Source: Haloquadratum sp.
GTDB lineage: Archaea; Halobacteriota; Halobacteria; Halobacteriales; Haloferacaceae
Length of the DNA: 64,000 bases
Assembly: GCA_028275165.1 (NCBI GenBank)
Contig: JAQCNF010000108.1
Location: forward strand, 1 to 64,000
Reading direction: 5' to 3'
Program-made: the position numbers and the translations under genes
The notes under the pieces: generated by a model
The model's database searches: none
What the model saw: only the letters and a program-made list of their open reading frames with translations
Told to the model about the DNA's origin: nothing
Shown: positions 1-8,761 of the stretch, piece after piece
How positions within the stretch are numbered: position 1 is the first letter of the stretch
Layout of the letters: every line of letters starts with the position of its first letter

Positions 1-626
1 TCATCGACACAGGATTATCTGGAACCGGAGATCAAGTTAGATCAAGTATCCTAGCGAACACAGTAGATGACACGGCGAGCGACGACCTGATTGTTACCGA
101 AACATTCCGACTGTCAGACGGCCTGACGACTGTTGAAACGGTCACCAGTCCAGTCGAAGTAAACGGTACGATCGAGGTAACTGGTCAAACGAACCGCCGT
201 GCTGATGATAATACAATCACAGCTGAGCTTCTTGACCAAGGAGATAATTCTGTAACGCTGAGTAGTACTGACCAGTGGGGAACAGACGGTACGTACAGCG
301 TCAATATCTCACTTGATGGAGCCCAGCCCGGTGAGTATGTCGTAGAAGTTGACGATGGTGATAACACTGACCGCGCTTCAGTTGAAGTCGTTGAGCAAGT
401 TGACGAAGAGGAGACTCCAACGACAGCAACACCAGAACCAGACACGTCAACGCCAACGCCGACACCAACACCAGAACCAGACACGCCAACACCAACAGAA
501 GAGCCAGCAGATGACACAGAAACCGACACGCCATCGACAGACGCTGGCACACCTGGATTTGGTATTGTGGTCGCGCTGACTGCACTTATTGCAGCAGCAC
601 TACTGGCCGTCCGGCGTACGAACTAA
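1..626 (+). CDS. Cell-surface glycoprotein with PGF-CTERM anchor (5' partial)
   Basis: The reading frame is open from the window edge (first full codon at 3) to a TAA at 624-626, about 207 residues. The visible part is an extracellular beta-rich region, then a low-complexity linker rich in Thr, Pro and Glu (about 415-540), the type expected to be O-glycosylated. It ends with Pro-Gly-Phe (552-560), a hydrophobic helix and a terminal Arg-Arg pair. That tripartite tail is the PGF-CTERM signal processed by archaeosortase A, so the mature protein should be lipid-anchored in the S-layer or cell surface. The N-terminus lies outside the window, so I cannot say whether it is the S-layer protein itself or another surface protein. 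A T-rich tract follows the stop. Confidence 0.85.
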   Translation, partial: IDTGLSGTGDQVRSSILANTVDDTASDDLIVTETFRLSDGLTTVETVTSPVEVNGTIEVTGQTNRRADDNTITAELLDQGDNSVTLSSTDQWGTDGTYSVNISLDGAQPGEYVVEVDDGDNTDRASVEVVEQVDEEETPTTATPEPDTSTPTPTPTPEPDTPTPTEEPADDTETDTPSTDAGTPGFGIVVALTALIAAALLAVRRTN

Positions 627-650
627 TCGACATCGCACCTCGCGATTCGA

Positions 651-669
651 TCTCTTTTTTTATTTTTTC
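651..669 (+). terminator. T-rich transcription terminator
   Basis: Two runs of T (655-661 and 663-668) lie 25-45 bases after the surface glycoprotein stop codon. Poly-T tracts without a strong hairpin are the usual intrinsic terminators of archaeal RNA polymerase. Confidence 0.6.
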
Positions 670-721
670 TCACCGGTAGCTACAGCACTCGATTGCTAAC
701 ACTGACTGACAGTAGTGTATG

Positions 722-728
722 TTTAATA
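722..728 (+). promoter_or_regulatory. TATA box of leaderless transcript
   Basis: TTTAATA lies 23-29 bases before the ATG at 751, the spacing expected when transcription begins at the start codon. It supports that start. Confidence 0.55.
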
Positions 729-750
729 TCGAGTATCTATTTGATACACT

Positions 751-1110
751 ATGTCGACAGTAACTTCACAGGATTCTACGTTTCAGTTCCCATCCAACAG
801 CGCTGGCTACGTTGCAATCGGTGCAGCGCTTGTCACTGGCGTGGTCCATCTGCTTTTGGCATCACGACTCGGATTAAGCAACACATTTGGCGTCTTATTC
901 ATCTTTAATGGGCTTGGATTCCTTGGTGGGACGGCTATCTTCCTGACACAGTACTGGCGGCGTGAACTGCATCTCGTGGCAGCAGGATACGCTCTCGTGA
1001 CAATTGCGGCATTTTTTGCAACTGGAGCGGCCTGGAGTCCCTTCGCGGTCGTGACAAAGGTTGCAGAAGCGGTGTTTTCTGTCGCAGTGCTCTATCTGTA
1101 CAAACAGTAA
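751..1110 (+). CDS. Small four-helix membrane protein, haloarchaeal, function unknown
   Basis: A 119-residue protein. After a short polar N-terminus of about 18 residues there are four hydrophobic stretches, at roughly residues 20-38, 45-65, 73-92 and 97-115, so it is very probably a four-helix integral membrane protein. I see no catalytic or transport motif. It resembles conserved haloarchaeal proteins known only as DUFs, possibly DUF7475, a label I am unsure of. It stands alone, with its own TATA box, between the surface glycoprotein and a TetR regulator. The start is well supported by promoter spacing. Confidence 0.7.
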   Translation: MSTVTSQDSTFQFPSNSAGYVAIGAALVTGVVHLLLASRLGLSNTFGVLFIFNGLGFLGGTAIFLTQYWRRELHLVAAGYALVTIAAFFATGAAWSPFAVVTKVAEAVFSVAVLYLYKQ

Positions 1111-1298
1111 GACGAATTCAACTACCCACACGCTTCTTGTTGGGTGTGACAGTCTCGCTCTCAAGAACGAAGGATGACAAAACAGCTGCTTGATAGCTAC
1201 ACTGTCATAAGATGGAGCGAGGATGTCAGTGTGTGGTACTAATCACAAGAGGTTACCCAGCTCACACAACAAATCTCTCACGAAGCGAGAACACTCAT

Positions 1299-1898
1299 AT
1301 GGAACATATCTCTCTATTTGAACCCGATGCCACAAAGACCCGCGACACAATTTTACAGGCCACGTATGAGGTGATCTGCGAAGAAGGATACTCAGGAGTG
1401 AGCATCGCACAGATTGCAACTCGAGCCGATATTTCGAAATCAGTTATTTACTATCACTTTGAAAACAAAGATGCAATCGTGCAAGCACTTTTACGAACGG
1501 TGCTTGACCAACTGCTGTGTGAGTTTTTCGAGAACGAAGCAATCGGCCCGCGCGAACGGATGGAGTCATTCTTAGAGTTCGTGTTTGATACGTCGGCTGA
1601 GAGTGACTGTCTTGCGACCGGACCACACTGTCAAGCGTATATCGAACTGCGAACGCAGGCGACTCATGATGATGGGTTTCGGAAAACAATCCAGAATAAT
1701 GAGACCCAGCTACACGACACGATACACTCGTGTTTGAAAGCAGGTATTGAGGATGGACGGTTTCGCATTGAAAACCCACAGGCTACCACCACCGTTCTCG
1801 TGACACTGATTCAAGGAACTCTCTTCAGACGGGCAACAACTGGTGACCCAGACTCTGCCGTCTTGCATGAGTATGCAGAAAATTTGTTGAATCTGTGA
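1299..1898 (+). CDS. TetR/AcrR family transcriptional regulator
   Basis: A 199-residue one-domain repressor. Residues about 10-60 form the TetR DNA-binding domain, including IAQIATRADISKSVIYYHF, the helix-turn-helix plus the YYHF signature. The rest is an all-helical ligand-binding and dimer domain with two Cys residues near position 107-113. An in-frame upstream codon at 1212 would add 29 residues with no family match, so I chose the ATG at 1299. Its target is unknown. The nearest candidates are the upstream membrane protein and the COG1361/RND operon 300 bases downstream, since TetR proteins often control efflux genes; that link is inference. Confidence 0.88.
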   Translation: MEHISLFEPDATKTRDTILQATYEVICEEGYSGVSIAQIATRADISKSVIYYHFENKDAIVQALLRTVLDQLLCEFFENEAIGPRERMESFLEFVFDTSAESDCLATGPHCQAYIELRTQATHDDGFRKTIQNNETQLHDTIHSCLKAGIEDGRFRIENPQATTTVLVTLIQGTLFRRATTGDPDSAVLHEYAENLLNL

Positions 1899-1978
1899 CT
1901 TACCCTGAGATCACCGAGAGAGACCAGCTCAAAGCAACCACGCAACGGCCGCACAGAACCATCTCACCATCTTCAAGC

Positions 1979-2036
1979 TGGAGTCCCCTTCCTCAAGGAG
2001 CGAAGCAAAGCGAAGTGAGTGAGTAGACTGGGGAGG
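1979..2036. repeat. Hairpin element 1, likely IS200/IS605-type end remnant
   Basis: A GC-rich hairpin lies in an otherwise gene-free 313-base gap (1899-2211). It contains GGAGTCCCC, then TCAAGGAGCGAAGC, and closes with GACTGGGGAGG; CCCC pairs with GGGG. Closely similar units occur at 6724-6760 and 42621-42684. The layout resembles right ends of haloarchaeal TnpB-type elements. No transposase is nearby. The remainder of the gap holds only the promoter region of the next operon. Confidence 0.45.
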
Positions 2037-2211
2037 AAACCGTCCACAAGCGGAATACAGAAACAACCTAACTTTTAATTGATCGCAAGAGATTCAGCCA
2101 CCCTCTCTGTAGAACGACCGTTCGATACAAAGGTTGATACCTATCAGACTCCACAAATCAATTAGAAACGTAGCGTTTTGTTTCGTATTCACGATGCTGG
2201 ATGTGTCATCA

Positions 2212-3837
2212 ATGCCTCGAAAATTTTTCACACTGATTGTCGCACTGTGTCTGATGAGTGCCGTTGTTCCAACCACTGTACTTGCTGCTGAGGAACAGGT
2301 CATCGGATCGCCGAATTTGACGGTAAGTTCATCCGATATTGAATTCCGCGCGAGCGAAGATGCAACACTCAATGTCAACGTCATCAATAATGGAGAATTA
2401 CTCGATGGCGGCAGAGTTGAGTTCGAAAACGAAGTGAAGACAGCGAAGAGCGTACAGATATCGATTGACGAAGACGCGATCGACGCGCCAATCGAAGTAA
2501 ATACCGGAACCCAGTCACTGGGCCGCCTCGTCGATGGTGACCAGCGGACTGTCGGATTCGATCTCGAAATAGGTGCTGCTCAACCAGGAACCTACGAAAT
2601 TCCAGTTGAGGTAACCTACCAACATCCGCGTGTAATTGCATACGGTCAGTTTGAAGATACAGACAGACAGAACCGTGAGCAAACAGTCTCGGAGACGATC
2701 GAGATTCGTATTGAGGATCGCCCAGAGTTTGAACTTCGAGCGACGGAGCAGACGACTGTTGTAGCCGGAGATACAAGACAAGTCAGCTACGAATTAGTGA
2801 ACACTGGGACACAGACTGCACGCGATGCCACAGTTCGACTCGAAACCCAAACACCTGGCATCTTCTTCGGGAAGCAAACGAGCCAATCAACGACCACCTC
2901 TGTGTTCGTCTCTGAGCTTTCAGCCGGCGACTCACACGCATTTCGCTTGCAAATGGGCGCTGGTCCAGATGTCGCAGGTGGAACTTATACGGTCGCAGCC
3001 GGGGTTGAATACGAAAATCAAAACGGCGTTGCACGCACATCCGACCCGCTCTCAACAGGAGTGACAGTCGCGTCTGAGCGGAATTTTGCTCTGGAGTCCA
3101 TGTCACTGACTGATTTCAGAGTCGATGAGTCCGAGGCACGAATCGAAGCAACGATTAGCAACGAAGGGCCGGTGCCAGCGAATAATGTTGTCGTCCGCAT
3201 TGGAGAGACGAGTGCTGTGTCGGTCGTTAACGGTGAATCTGCCGTCGGTGACCTCACTGTTGGAGACAGTGCTCCGGTTTCATTTACTGTTGCGATTCCG
3301 AATGAGGCAGAGCCAGGTTCAATCTCGATGCCATTCAGCGTCGAGTATGAAAATGCCGATGGAGACATACAGACGCTGTCAACACCACTCCGAAAGCCAC
3401 TTGAAATCAAACCTGAGCAGGATCGATTCGAAGTTGTCGGTGTGAATACGTCGGTCACGCCCGGTGGAACTGCAACACTCACCGTGCAGTTACGCCATAC
3501 TGGGTCTGAGCCGGTCTCAAATGCGAACGCACGCCTGTTTACAAACGACCCACTCTCCTCATCTGATGACGGTGCATTCTTAGGTGAGATTGGACCAGAT
3601 GAGACTGTCACCGCACAGTTCCGTGTGAGTGCCTCAGGCGATGCACTCGCCAAATCATATGGGTCAAGCGTCGAGGTCCGCTATGACGAAGCCGATGGCG
3701 ATACACGGTTCACTGGCTCGCTTTCAACTGGTATCCCAGTCTCTGACAGTGAAGGTGGTGGACTACCACTTCTCCCAGTCGGTATCGGAGCGATTGTACT
3801 CTTAGGCGGTGGCGCGGTGGTCTACCGTCGCTTTTGA
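2212..3837 (+). CDS. Secreted COG1361 (NEW3-type) protein, partner of RND permease
   Basis: A 541-residue exported protein. It begins with Pro-Arg-Lys and a hydrophobic stretch ending near Ala-Glu-Glu, a Sec signal peptide. Several repeated Ig-like beta domains of the COG1361/NEW3 kind follow (motifs such as GTYEIPVEVTY, GTYTVAAGVEYEN and GSISMPFSVEYEN). A C-terminal helix (LPVGIGAIVLLGGGAVVY) then ends in Arg-Arg-Phe, so the protein is anchored on the outer face. Earlier in-frame ATGs at 2134 and 2194 would put the signal peptide inside the chain, so 2212 is chosen. It lies 16 bases before an RND permease. In haloarchaea these two genes recur together, so it probably acts as an accessory substrate-binding or periplasm-like partner; that role is inferred. 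Confidence 0.8.
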   Translation: MPRKFFTLIVALCLMSAVVPTTVLAAEEQVIGSPNLTVSSSDIEFRASEDATLNVNVINNGELLDGGRVEFENEVKTAKSVQISIDEDAIDAPIEVNTGTQSLGRLVDGDQRTVGFDLEIGAAQPGTYEIPVEVTYQHPRVIAYGQFEDTDRQNREQTVSETIEIRIEDRPEFELRATEQTTVVAGDTRQVSYELVNTGTQTARDATVRLETQTPGIFFGKQTSQSTTTSVFVSELSAGDSHAFRLQMGAGPDVAGGTYTVAAGVEYENQNGVARTSDPLSTGVTVASERNFALESMSLTDFRVDESEARIEATISNEGPVPANNVVVRIGETSAVSVVNGESAVGDLTVGDSAPVSFTVAIPNEAEPGSISMPFSVEYENADGDIQTLSTPLRKPLEIKPEQDRFEVVGVNTSVTPGGTATLTVQLRHTGSEPVSNANARLFTNDPLSSSDDGAFLGEIGPDETVTAQFRVSASGDALAKSYGSSVEVRYDEADGDTRFTGSLSTGIPVSDSEGGGLPLLPVGIGAIVLLGGGAVVYRRF

Positions 3838-3853
3838 TCAGGAGACATAAGCT

Positions 3854-6214
3854 ATGAAACGTTCTCGACAGTTCTTTGCACGAATTGGGCGTATCATTCA
3901 GGCACACCCAGTCGCAACAATACTACTCGCAATTGCGCTCATCGGGGTTGCCTTCGTCGGCGCTTCACAGATTGTGTCTGTGACGGGCAACAGTGCCTTC
4001 GTCGGGTCGAACCCAACACTCGACACATTCCAGGAATCATTCGACCGCGATAGTCTTGCGACACTCGTCCGTGGGGAGGTGAGCCACCCTGCGACGATGG
4101 CAGCGATCGACCGCTTCGACCGCCGAATGGAAGAGGTTGAGAATGTAGACACGGTACAGAGTCCGGCCGACCAAGTTCGCGCGGAGTATGGACGGATACC
4201 GGACTCACAGGCCAAGATTGAGCGCGTCATCGGCTCACCTGACCAGACAATTATCTCGATAAGCAGCACGACAGATATCAGTCAACCCGAATCGCGACCG
4301 ATATACGAAGAGGCTGTATCAGAGAAAGAGTGGGCACGGTTCCCAGCCGGCGTCGAAGTGACCGTGACGGGTTCAGCCGCCTTCTCAGCACAACTGAACG
4401 AACTAATCGGACAGAGCACACAACAACTCTTGGGCCTTGCTGTTGGGCTGATGACGGTCGCACTCTTCTTCATATTCCGCGGTGTACGACTCCGTCTACT
4501 CCCGATTGTTGCTGTCTTCGTCGGGGTCATATACACCTTCGGAGCGATTGGATATGCCGGTGTTCCGAACTCAACACTCACGAGCGCTGTCTTCCCAATT
4601 TTGATTGGATTAGGGATTGATTACTCTGTGCAGTTCCACGAGCGGTATGAAGAGGAACTTGAATCGTACCCACCGAAAAAAGCGCTTCCACTCGCACTCG
4701 GTGGAATTGGCCCACCAGTTTCGATTGCAGCGCTCTCTGCAGCTCTTGGCTTCGGGGCGACGTGGGTTTCATCGACGGACACGCCGGCGTTTGTCTGGTT
4801 TGCACAAACGTCGATGTTCGGGATTGGGCTCACCTTCCTCTCGGCAATTATTCTTCTATTGCCGGTATTGACACTTTATGCTCGGTGGCGACGAGGCAAA
4901 GAGCCGTTCTCACTTCGAGACACACTGTTTGGCGATGATACCGACTCAGCTGAGTCAGATGTCACAACCGCAGCAGATGGCGGGAAGCAACAGCAGTCAG
5001 GATCCCGTCGTGACGATGAGACGGCTGCGTCCAGCGAAGATGAAGAGATTGGCAAAATGGGCTATGTGTTAGGCAAGACCACGCGATTTGTCGCAGCGAA
5101 TCCCGCACTCGTGCTACTCGTTGCGATGCTCTTGCTTGGTGGCGGATTAGAGGTCGGCTCTGATCTTGAAACGCTCGCTGATACTGAAGAATTCTTCCCG
5201 CAGGACCTACCCGCATACGTTGATCTCCAACAGTTCCGAACAGTCACTGGTGGCGGGTCAAGCGTCCAGTATGACATGCTCGTCTCTGGGTCGAATTTAC
5301 GCGATCCAGAGACGTTGCAATGGATGGAAACAACGCGGCAGATAGCCGAAGATAAGCCGTTAGTCGAAGGGCTACAGACGCCAGCAACACTCATCAAGCA
5401 GTATAACGGTGGAGAGATCCCTGAAACGCGAACGGGTGTCAACGCCGTGCTGGAGCGCGTCCCCGAGAGTCAGAAGCAAAATTACTACAACAATGGCCAG
5501 GCGCATATCACCGTTATTGGCGAGCGGAATATGAACACAGACGAGTTGCTCGATATGCTTGCAATCATGGAGAGCGTCACTGAATTTTCACAACCACCAT
5601 CTGGCGTGAGCGCACAAATGACGGGGACTGCAGCGGTCTCAACGCCAAGCATCGTTGAGCAAATAAACAGCCGGAATACAACGACCGGGCTTGGACTGTT
5701 AGCCGTGTTCTCTGCGCTATTACTGTATTACCGTGACCTCGTTCGCGCAATCGCGCCGCTCGTCCCGATGGTATTTGTCATCGGATGGCAAAATCTCTAT
5801 ATGGCAGCGCTCAATATCCCAGTCTCCTCATTAGGAGCCTCATTAGGGGCAATGAGTGTTGGAATTGGTGCTGAATATACGATTATTGTCATGGAGCGCT
5901 ATTACGAGGAGGTGGGACAATCGGGTGTCTCTCGACTCGATGCAGTTGAAATCGCTGGCTCTCGGGTTGGAAAAGCAATCACTGTCTCTGGACTCACGAC
6001 CGTCTTTGGCTTCTCTGCGCTGACGCTGTCGCCATTCCCGATTTTGAGTGACTTTGGGTTCCTGACCGTCGGCGTGATTGCACTGACACTCGTCGCTGCA
6101 ATTATGACCCTTCCACCGACACTCGTGTTGTTAGGCCGACTTGAAGATGTGATATCTGGCTATCTTGAGCGCTCTCGAAAAATGCCCGCCGGGAGGTCGA
6201 AGGCCGATGATTGA
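3854..6214 (+). CDS. RND superfamily (MMPL/HAE3-type) permease
   Basis: A 786-residue membrane transporter with the duplicated RND plan. Each half has one N-terminal transmembrane helix, a large extracellular domain and a bundle of five helices. The first half spans about residues 1-350. A highly charged cytoplasmic linker rich in Asp, Ser and Gln lies near residues 355-400, and the second half follows. The helix-4 segments GIGLDYSVQFHERYEEE and GIGAEYTIIVMERYYEE are the repeated motifs typical of archaeal HAE3 and sterol-sensing-domain-like members. The substrate is unknown; relatives are linked to lipid or hydrophobic compound export. The next gene's ATG overlaps its stop, so the three genes 2212-6635 form one operon. 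Confidence 0.88.
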   Translation: MKRSRQFFARIGRIIQAHPVATILLAIALIGVAFVGASQIVSVTGNSAFVGSNPTLDTFQESFDRDSLATLVRGEVSHPATMAAIDRFDRRMEEVENVDTVQSPADQVRAEYGRIPDSQAKIERVIGSPDQTIISISSTTDISQPESRPIYEEAVSEKEWARFPAGVEVTVTGSAAFSAQLNELIGQSTQQLLGLAVGLMTVALFFIFRGVRLRLLPIVAVFVGVIYTFGAIGYAGVPNSTLTSAVFPILIGLGIDYSVQFHERYEEELESYPPKKALPLALGGIGPPVSIAALSAALGFGATWVSSTDTPAFVWFAQTSMFGIGLTFLSAIILLLPVLTLYARWRRGKEPFSLRDTLFGDDTDSAESDVTTAADGGKQQQSGSRRDDETAASSEDEEIGKMGYVLGKTTRFVAANPALVLLVAMLLLGGGLEVGSDLETLADTEEFFPQDLPAYVDLQQFRTVTGGGSSVQYDMLVSGSNLRDPETLQWMETTRQIAEDKPLVEGLQTPATLIKQYNGGEIPETRTGVNAVLERVPESQKQNYYNNGQAHITVIGERNMNTDELLDMLAIMESVTEFSQPPSGVSAQMTGTAAVSTPSIVEQINSRNTTTGLGLLAVFSALLLYYRDLVRAIAPLVPMVFVIGWQNLYMAALNIPVSSLGASLGAMSVGIGAEYTIIVMERYYEEVGQSGVSRLDAVEIAGSRVGKAITVSGLTTVFGFSALTLSPFPILSDFGFLTVGVIALTLVAAIMTLPPTLVLLGRLEDVISGYLERSRKMPAGRSKADD

Positions 6215-6635
6215 ATCAGTTCTGATTCCAGTCGATGGGTCACCACAGTCGAGCGCAGCGGTTGAGTACGCAGGGTCGGTTTTTCCTGACGTAGATGTTC
6301 GTCTACTCACCGTCCTTGATCCAGTCGACGGATTCGCTGGATATGAGAGTTCGACAGAAGGCAACTTCGAGACGCAGGCGCGTGACCGTGCACGAGAAAT
6401 CCTTGAGGCTGAACAACGAAGCTTAGAGGGCGCTGGCATGGCTGACACGCAGATCGAATTAGTCGTCGAAGTTGGCCAGCCAGTCGAGACGATCACAGAA
6501 ATTGCTTCACAAGCCGATGTCGATCAGATCATTATCGGTAGTCACGGTCGGACCGGATTACAGCGAATTATCGTTGGGAGTGTCGCTGAACACGTCATGC
6601 GAGCGGTCTCGATGCCCGTAACGATTGTTCGTTGA
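6207..6635 (+). CDS. Universal stress protein (UspA family)
   Basis: A 142-residue single Usp domain beginning IESVLIPVDGSPQSSAAVEYA. The nucleotide-binding loop GSHGRTGLQRIIVGSVAEHV (G-2x-G-9x-G-S) near residues 110-129 indicates an ATP-binding member. An earlier in-frame codon at 6165 lies inside the permease. The ATG at 6207 overlaps the permease stop and is preceded by GGAGG at 6192-6196, a good ribosome binding site expected for an internal operon gene. It may modulate the transporter or a stress response; this is not shown by the sequence. Confidence 0.93.
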   Translation: MIESVLIPVDGSPQSSAAVEYAGSVFPDVDVRLLTVLDPVDGFAGYESSTEGNFETQARDRAREILEAEQRSLEGAGMADTQIELVVEVGQPVETITEIASQADVDQIIIGSHGRTGLQRIIVGSVAEHVMRAVSMPVTIVR

Positions 6636-6723
6636 GCGCTGAATTTCTAGCTTCGAGCCAACATTTCTTGATGAGCAAATCAGTCTCGTCGATGAGAAGA
6701 GTGACCCAGTCCAATCCGTTCGA

Positions 6724-6760
6724 GTGGAGTCCCTCAACGAGCGAAAGAGGGTGGGGGTAG
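6724..6760. repeat. Hairpin element 2, same family as element 1
   Basis: GTGGAGTCCCTCAACGAGCG followed by a G-rich arm ending GGGGGTAGC. It shares the block GGAGTCCC...TCAA.GAGCGAA with the unit at 1979-2036. It lies in the gap between the universal stress protein and the convergent phosphodiesterase. There is no coding sequence around it. Confidence 0.4.
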
Positions 6761-6873
6761 CTGATTAAGCACTCACGTATCGAGGTGTAGTAAGAATGGG
6801 ACACACACCAGTCTCACGGTAGCAGTGGCGAGGGAACTCACGGCCTCAGTCGTGGTAGGCGCCAGCATCCGCG

Positions 6874-8220
6874 CTATTGCACGAGACTCGCACCGTCGAA
6901 CTCGGCACGCGCATACTCGATATCCATGAGATCCAATATCGTTGGCGCGATATCGTAGAGGTTTGCATCGCGAATCTGCACTGATGGGTCGTCAACATAC
7001 AGCGTTGCATCATCAAAACTATGCATGCCGTTTCGTGGGCCGGTGTCGAAGACATCTTCGCCCCCACCAAATCCAGATTTTAGATCGAAGCCATGATTTG
7101 GAATCACGACTAAGTCAGGAGCGATATCATCGTGACCACCACGGAACGCCTCCTCTTGTTTGACTACCCGCTCTGCGACTGGCGTGCCGTCTGGGCCTTC
7201 TAAGCGCTCGAGTGCATGCTTGAGTTCATCACGCCGGGATTCATACTCAGATTCAGGAACGACGCCATTTGGCTCACGGCCCTCAAGATTGAGATAAAAT
7301 CGCCCAGGAATCAGTGAATACGCCTGTGTGTCATCACTGATATCAGCTAATTCTTCGTGCTCTTCATCCGCATACGAGAGCCAGCCTTCCTCTTCAAGCC
7401 AGGCGTTACAGTGGACCTCGTACTCAAGCGTGGTAAAGCCGTGATCGGATGCAATTACCATCGTCACGTCGTCTGGTAACTGCTCGCGAAGTGCCCCGAT
7501 ATATTCATCAACCGTCTGATAGAATTCGATAAACTCGTCATGATAGGTTCCATCCTCGGTGTAATGTTTGAATAAAAAATGATTGACGCGGTCGGTCGTC
7601 ATAAACACACCAAAGAACAAATCCCAGTCATCGCGCTCGATTATGTTACTGAATGACTCATATCGACGTGCGAGCGTCTCGTTGGCATTTGCAATAAACT
7701 CTGACTTGTCATCATCGTGGCCAAGTTTCGCGTTCACATCAATCCGATAATCACTGGCATCAAGATCGTTCGCGAAGCTATCTGGATATGCAGCCTTGTC
7801 GATGCTCGGCGAGAGAAATCCAGAGACCATCCGTTGGATATTGCGCTGTGGAGGGAACGTCACAGGAACGTTCATCACACTTGCATTCCGGTCAGCGTCG
7901 GTAACGCGATCCCAGAGGCGCGTAGCCTGGACATCACGGCCCATCGGAACGTATGTATCATATGAGCCGATTTCACGGTCTTGAAATCCATAGACACCTG
8001 TCTCACCAGGATTGACTCCCGTTGTCAGTGATGGCCAACATGCCGATGATTCTGGGGGGACGATACTATCGATTGCACCGGCCGCGCCGGCCTCCGCAAT
8101 CTCCGCACAGTGAGGAAAGAGATCAGGGTTCTCACCCAGTAAACGAAACGGCACTCCATCAATACCGACAAACGCGACACGTGGGTCGTCGCCCCCACGC
8201 AACCGGTCGAATAAACCCAT
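6874..8220 (-). CDS. Alkaline-phosphatase-superfamily phosphodiesterase/nucleotide pyrophosphatase
   Basis: A 448-residue protein of the type I phosphodiesterase / nucleotide pyrophosphatase family. Early in the chain is VAFVGIDGVPFRLL (first metal-binding Asp), then PPESSACWPSLTTGVNPGETG, which places a nucleophile in the SxxWPSLTTG motif. The second metal site follows in IASDHGFTTLEYEVHCN and a further His in GMHSFDDATLY. The substrate is probably a phosphodiester or sulfate ester in the cytosol; no signal peptide is present. The open frame continues upstream to 8691, but that part is antisense to the DUF5788 gene, so the start MGLFDRL at 8220 is used. Sharing the intergenic region with a divergent gene supports this. 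Confidence 0.85.
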   Translation of the reverse strand: MGLFDRLRGGDDPRVAFVGIDGVPFRLLGENPDLFPHCAEIAEAGAAGAIDSIVPPESSACWPSLTTGVNPGETGVYGFQDREIGSYDTYVPMGRDVQATRLWDRVTDADRNASVMNVPVTFPPQRNIQRMVSGFLSPSIDKAAYPDSFANDLDASDYRIDVNAKLGHDDDKSEFIANANETLARRYESFSNIIERDDWDLFFGVFMTTDRVNHFLFKHYTEDGTYHDEFIEFYQTVDEYIGALREQLPDDVTMVIASDHGFTTLEYEVHCNAWLEEEGWLSYADEEHEELADISDDTQAYSLIPGRFYLNLEGREPNGVVPESEYESRRDELKHALERLEGPDGTPVAERVVKQEEAFRGGHDDIAPDLVVIPNHGFDLKSGFGGGEDVFDTGPRNGMHSFDDATLYVDDPSVQIRDANLYDIAPTILDLMDIEYARAEFDGASLVQ

Positions 8221-8308
8221 ATTATCGGTATGTCTGGCTGACGCATAAGAACTTTTGTTATCTAAAGAGGCGCTGTACGGAGCGAAGGATGAAAGTAGAT
8301 ACACGCCT

Positions 8309-8761
8309 ATGTACGAAACAGTGCAGGAGTTCGAACGTAAACAATTGTTAGAGCGTATTGATCGTGAAGCTGCCACCGTTGGCGCACAGATACCTGATGA
8401 GATAGAAATCCAAGGCGAGACGATCGAACTCCGCGATTTCGTTTTCGAAATTAAGCGTCGTGATACAGTCCCGTCCGGTGAACGCGACCGCGTCGAGCAG
8501 GCAAAAAAGAATCTCCGACGTGAGCGCCGACATCGACGCGACATAATCGATGCTGGTGAGGTATCATTTGAGCGCGGGGAGGCACTTGCCGAGTCGATCA
8601 TTGGAATCGACCGTGCCTTAGAATCACTTGAGCAACTCAACCCTGCCGACGTCGAACAGGACGCGCGCACGAAAGAGGCGGCCGACACCAAACGGTGGGT
8701 ACGCTTCTTGAAGCAGGCACTTGGTCACGAGGAGGATACCTCTGGGAGGCGGCCTGGCTGA
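8309..8761 (+). CDS. DUF5788 family protein
   Basis: A 150-residue, highly charged, mostly helical cytosolic protein. It is rich in Arg and Glu, with the block FVFEIKRRDTVPSGERDRVEQA typical of haloarchaeal DUF5788. Its function is unknown. The Met at 8309 fits the family start; an earlier in-frame codon at 8255 adds unrelated residues. Its TGA overlaps the ATG of polX by one base, so the two are co-translated. That suggests a link to DNA repair, but no enzymatic motif is visible. Confidence 0.8.
   Translation: MYETVQEFERKQLLERIDREAATVGAQIPDEIEIQGETIELRDFVFEIKRRDTVPSGERDRVEQAKKNLRRERRHRRDIIDAGEVSFERGEALAESIIGIDRALESLEQLNPADVEQDARTKEAADTKRWVRFLKQALGHEEDTSGRRPG

Noticed and set aside
8221-8691. 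N-terminal extension of the phosphodiesterase frame
   Set aside because: It is antisense to the DUF5788 gene, has low-complexity Ser/Arg composition and no family match. The family start is at 8220.
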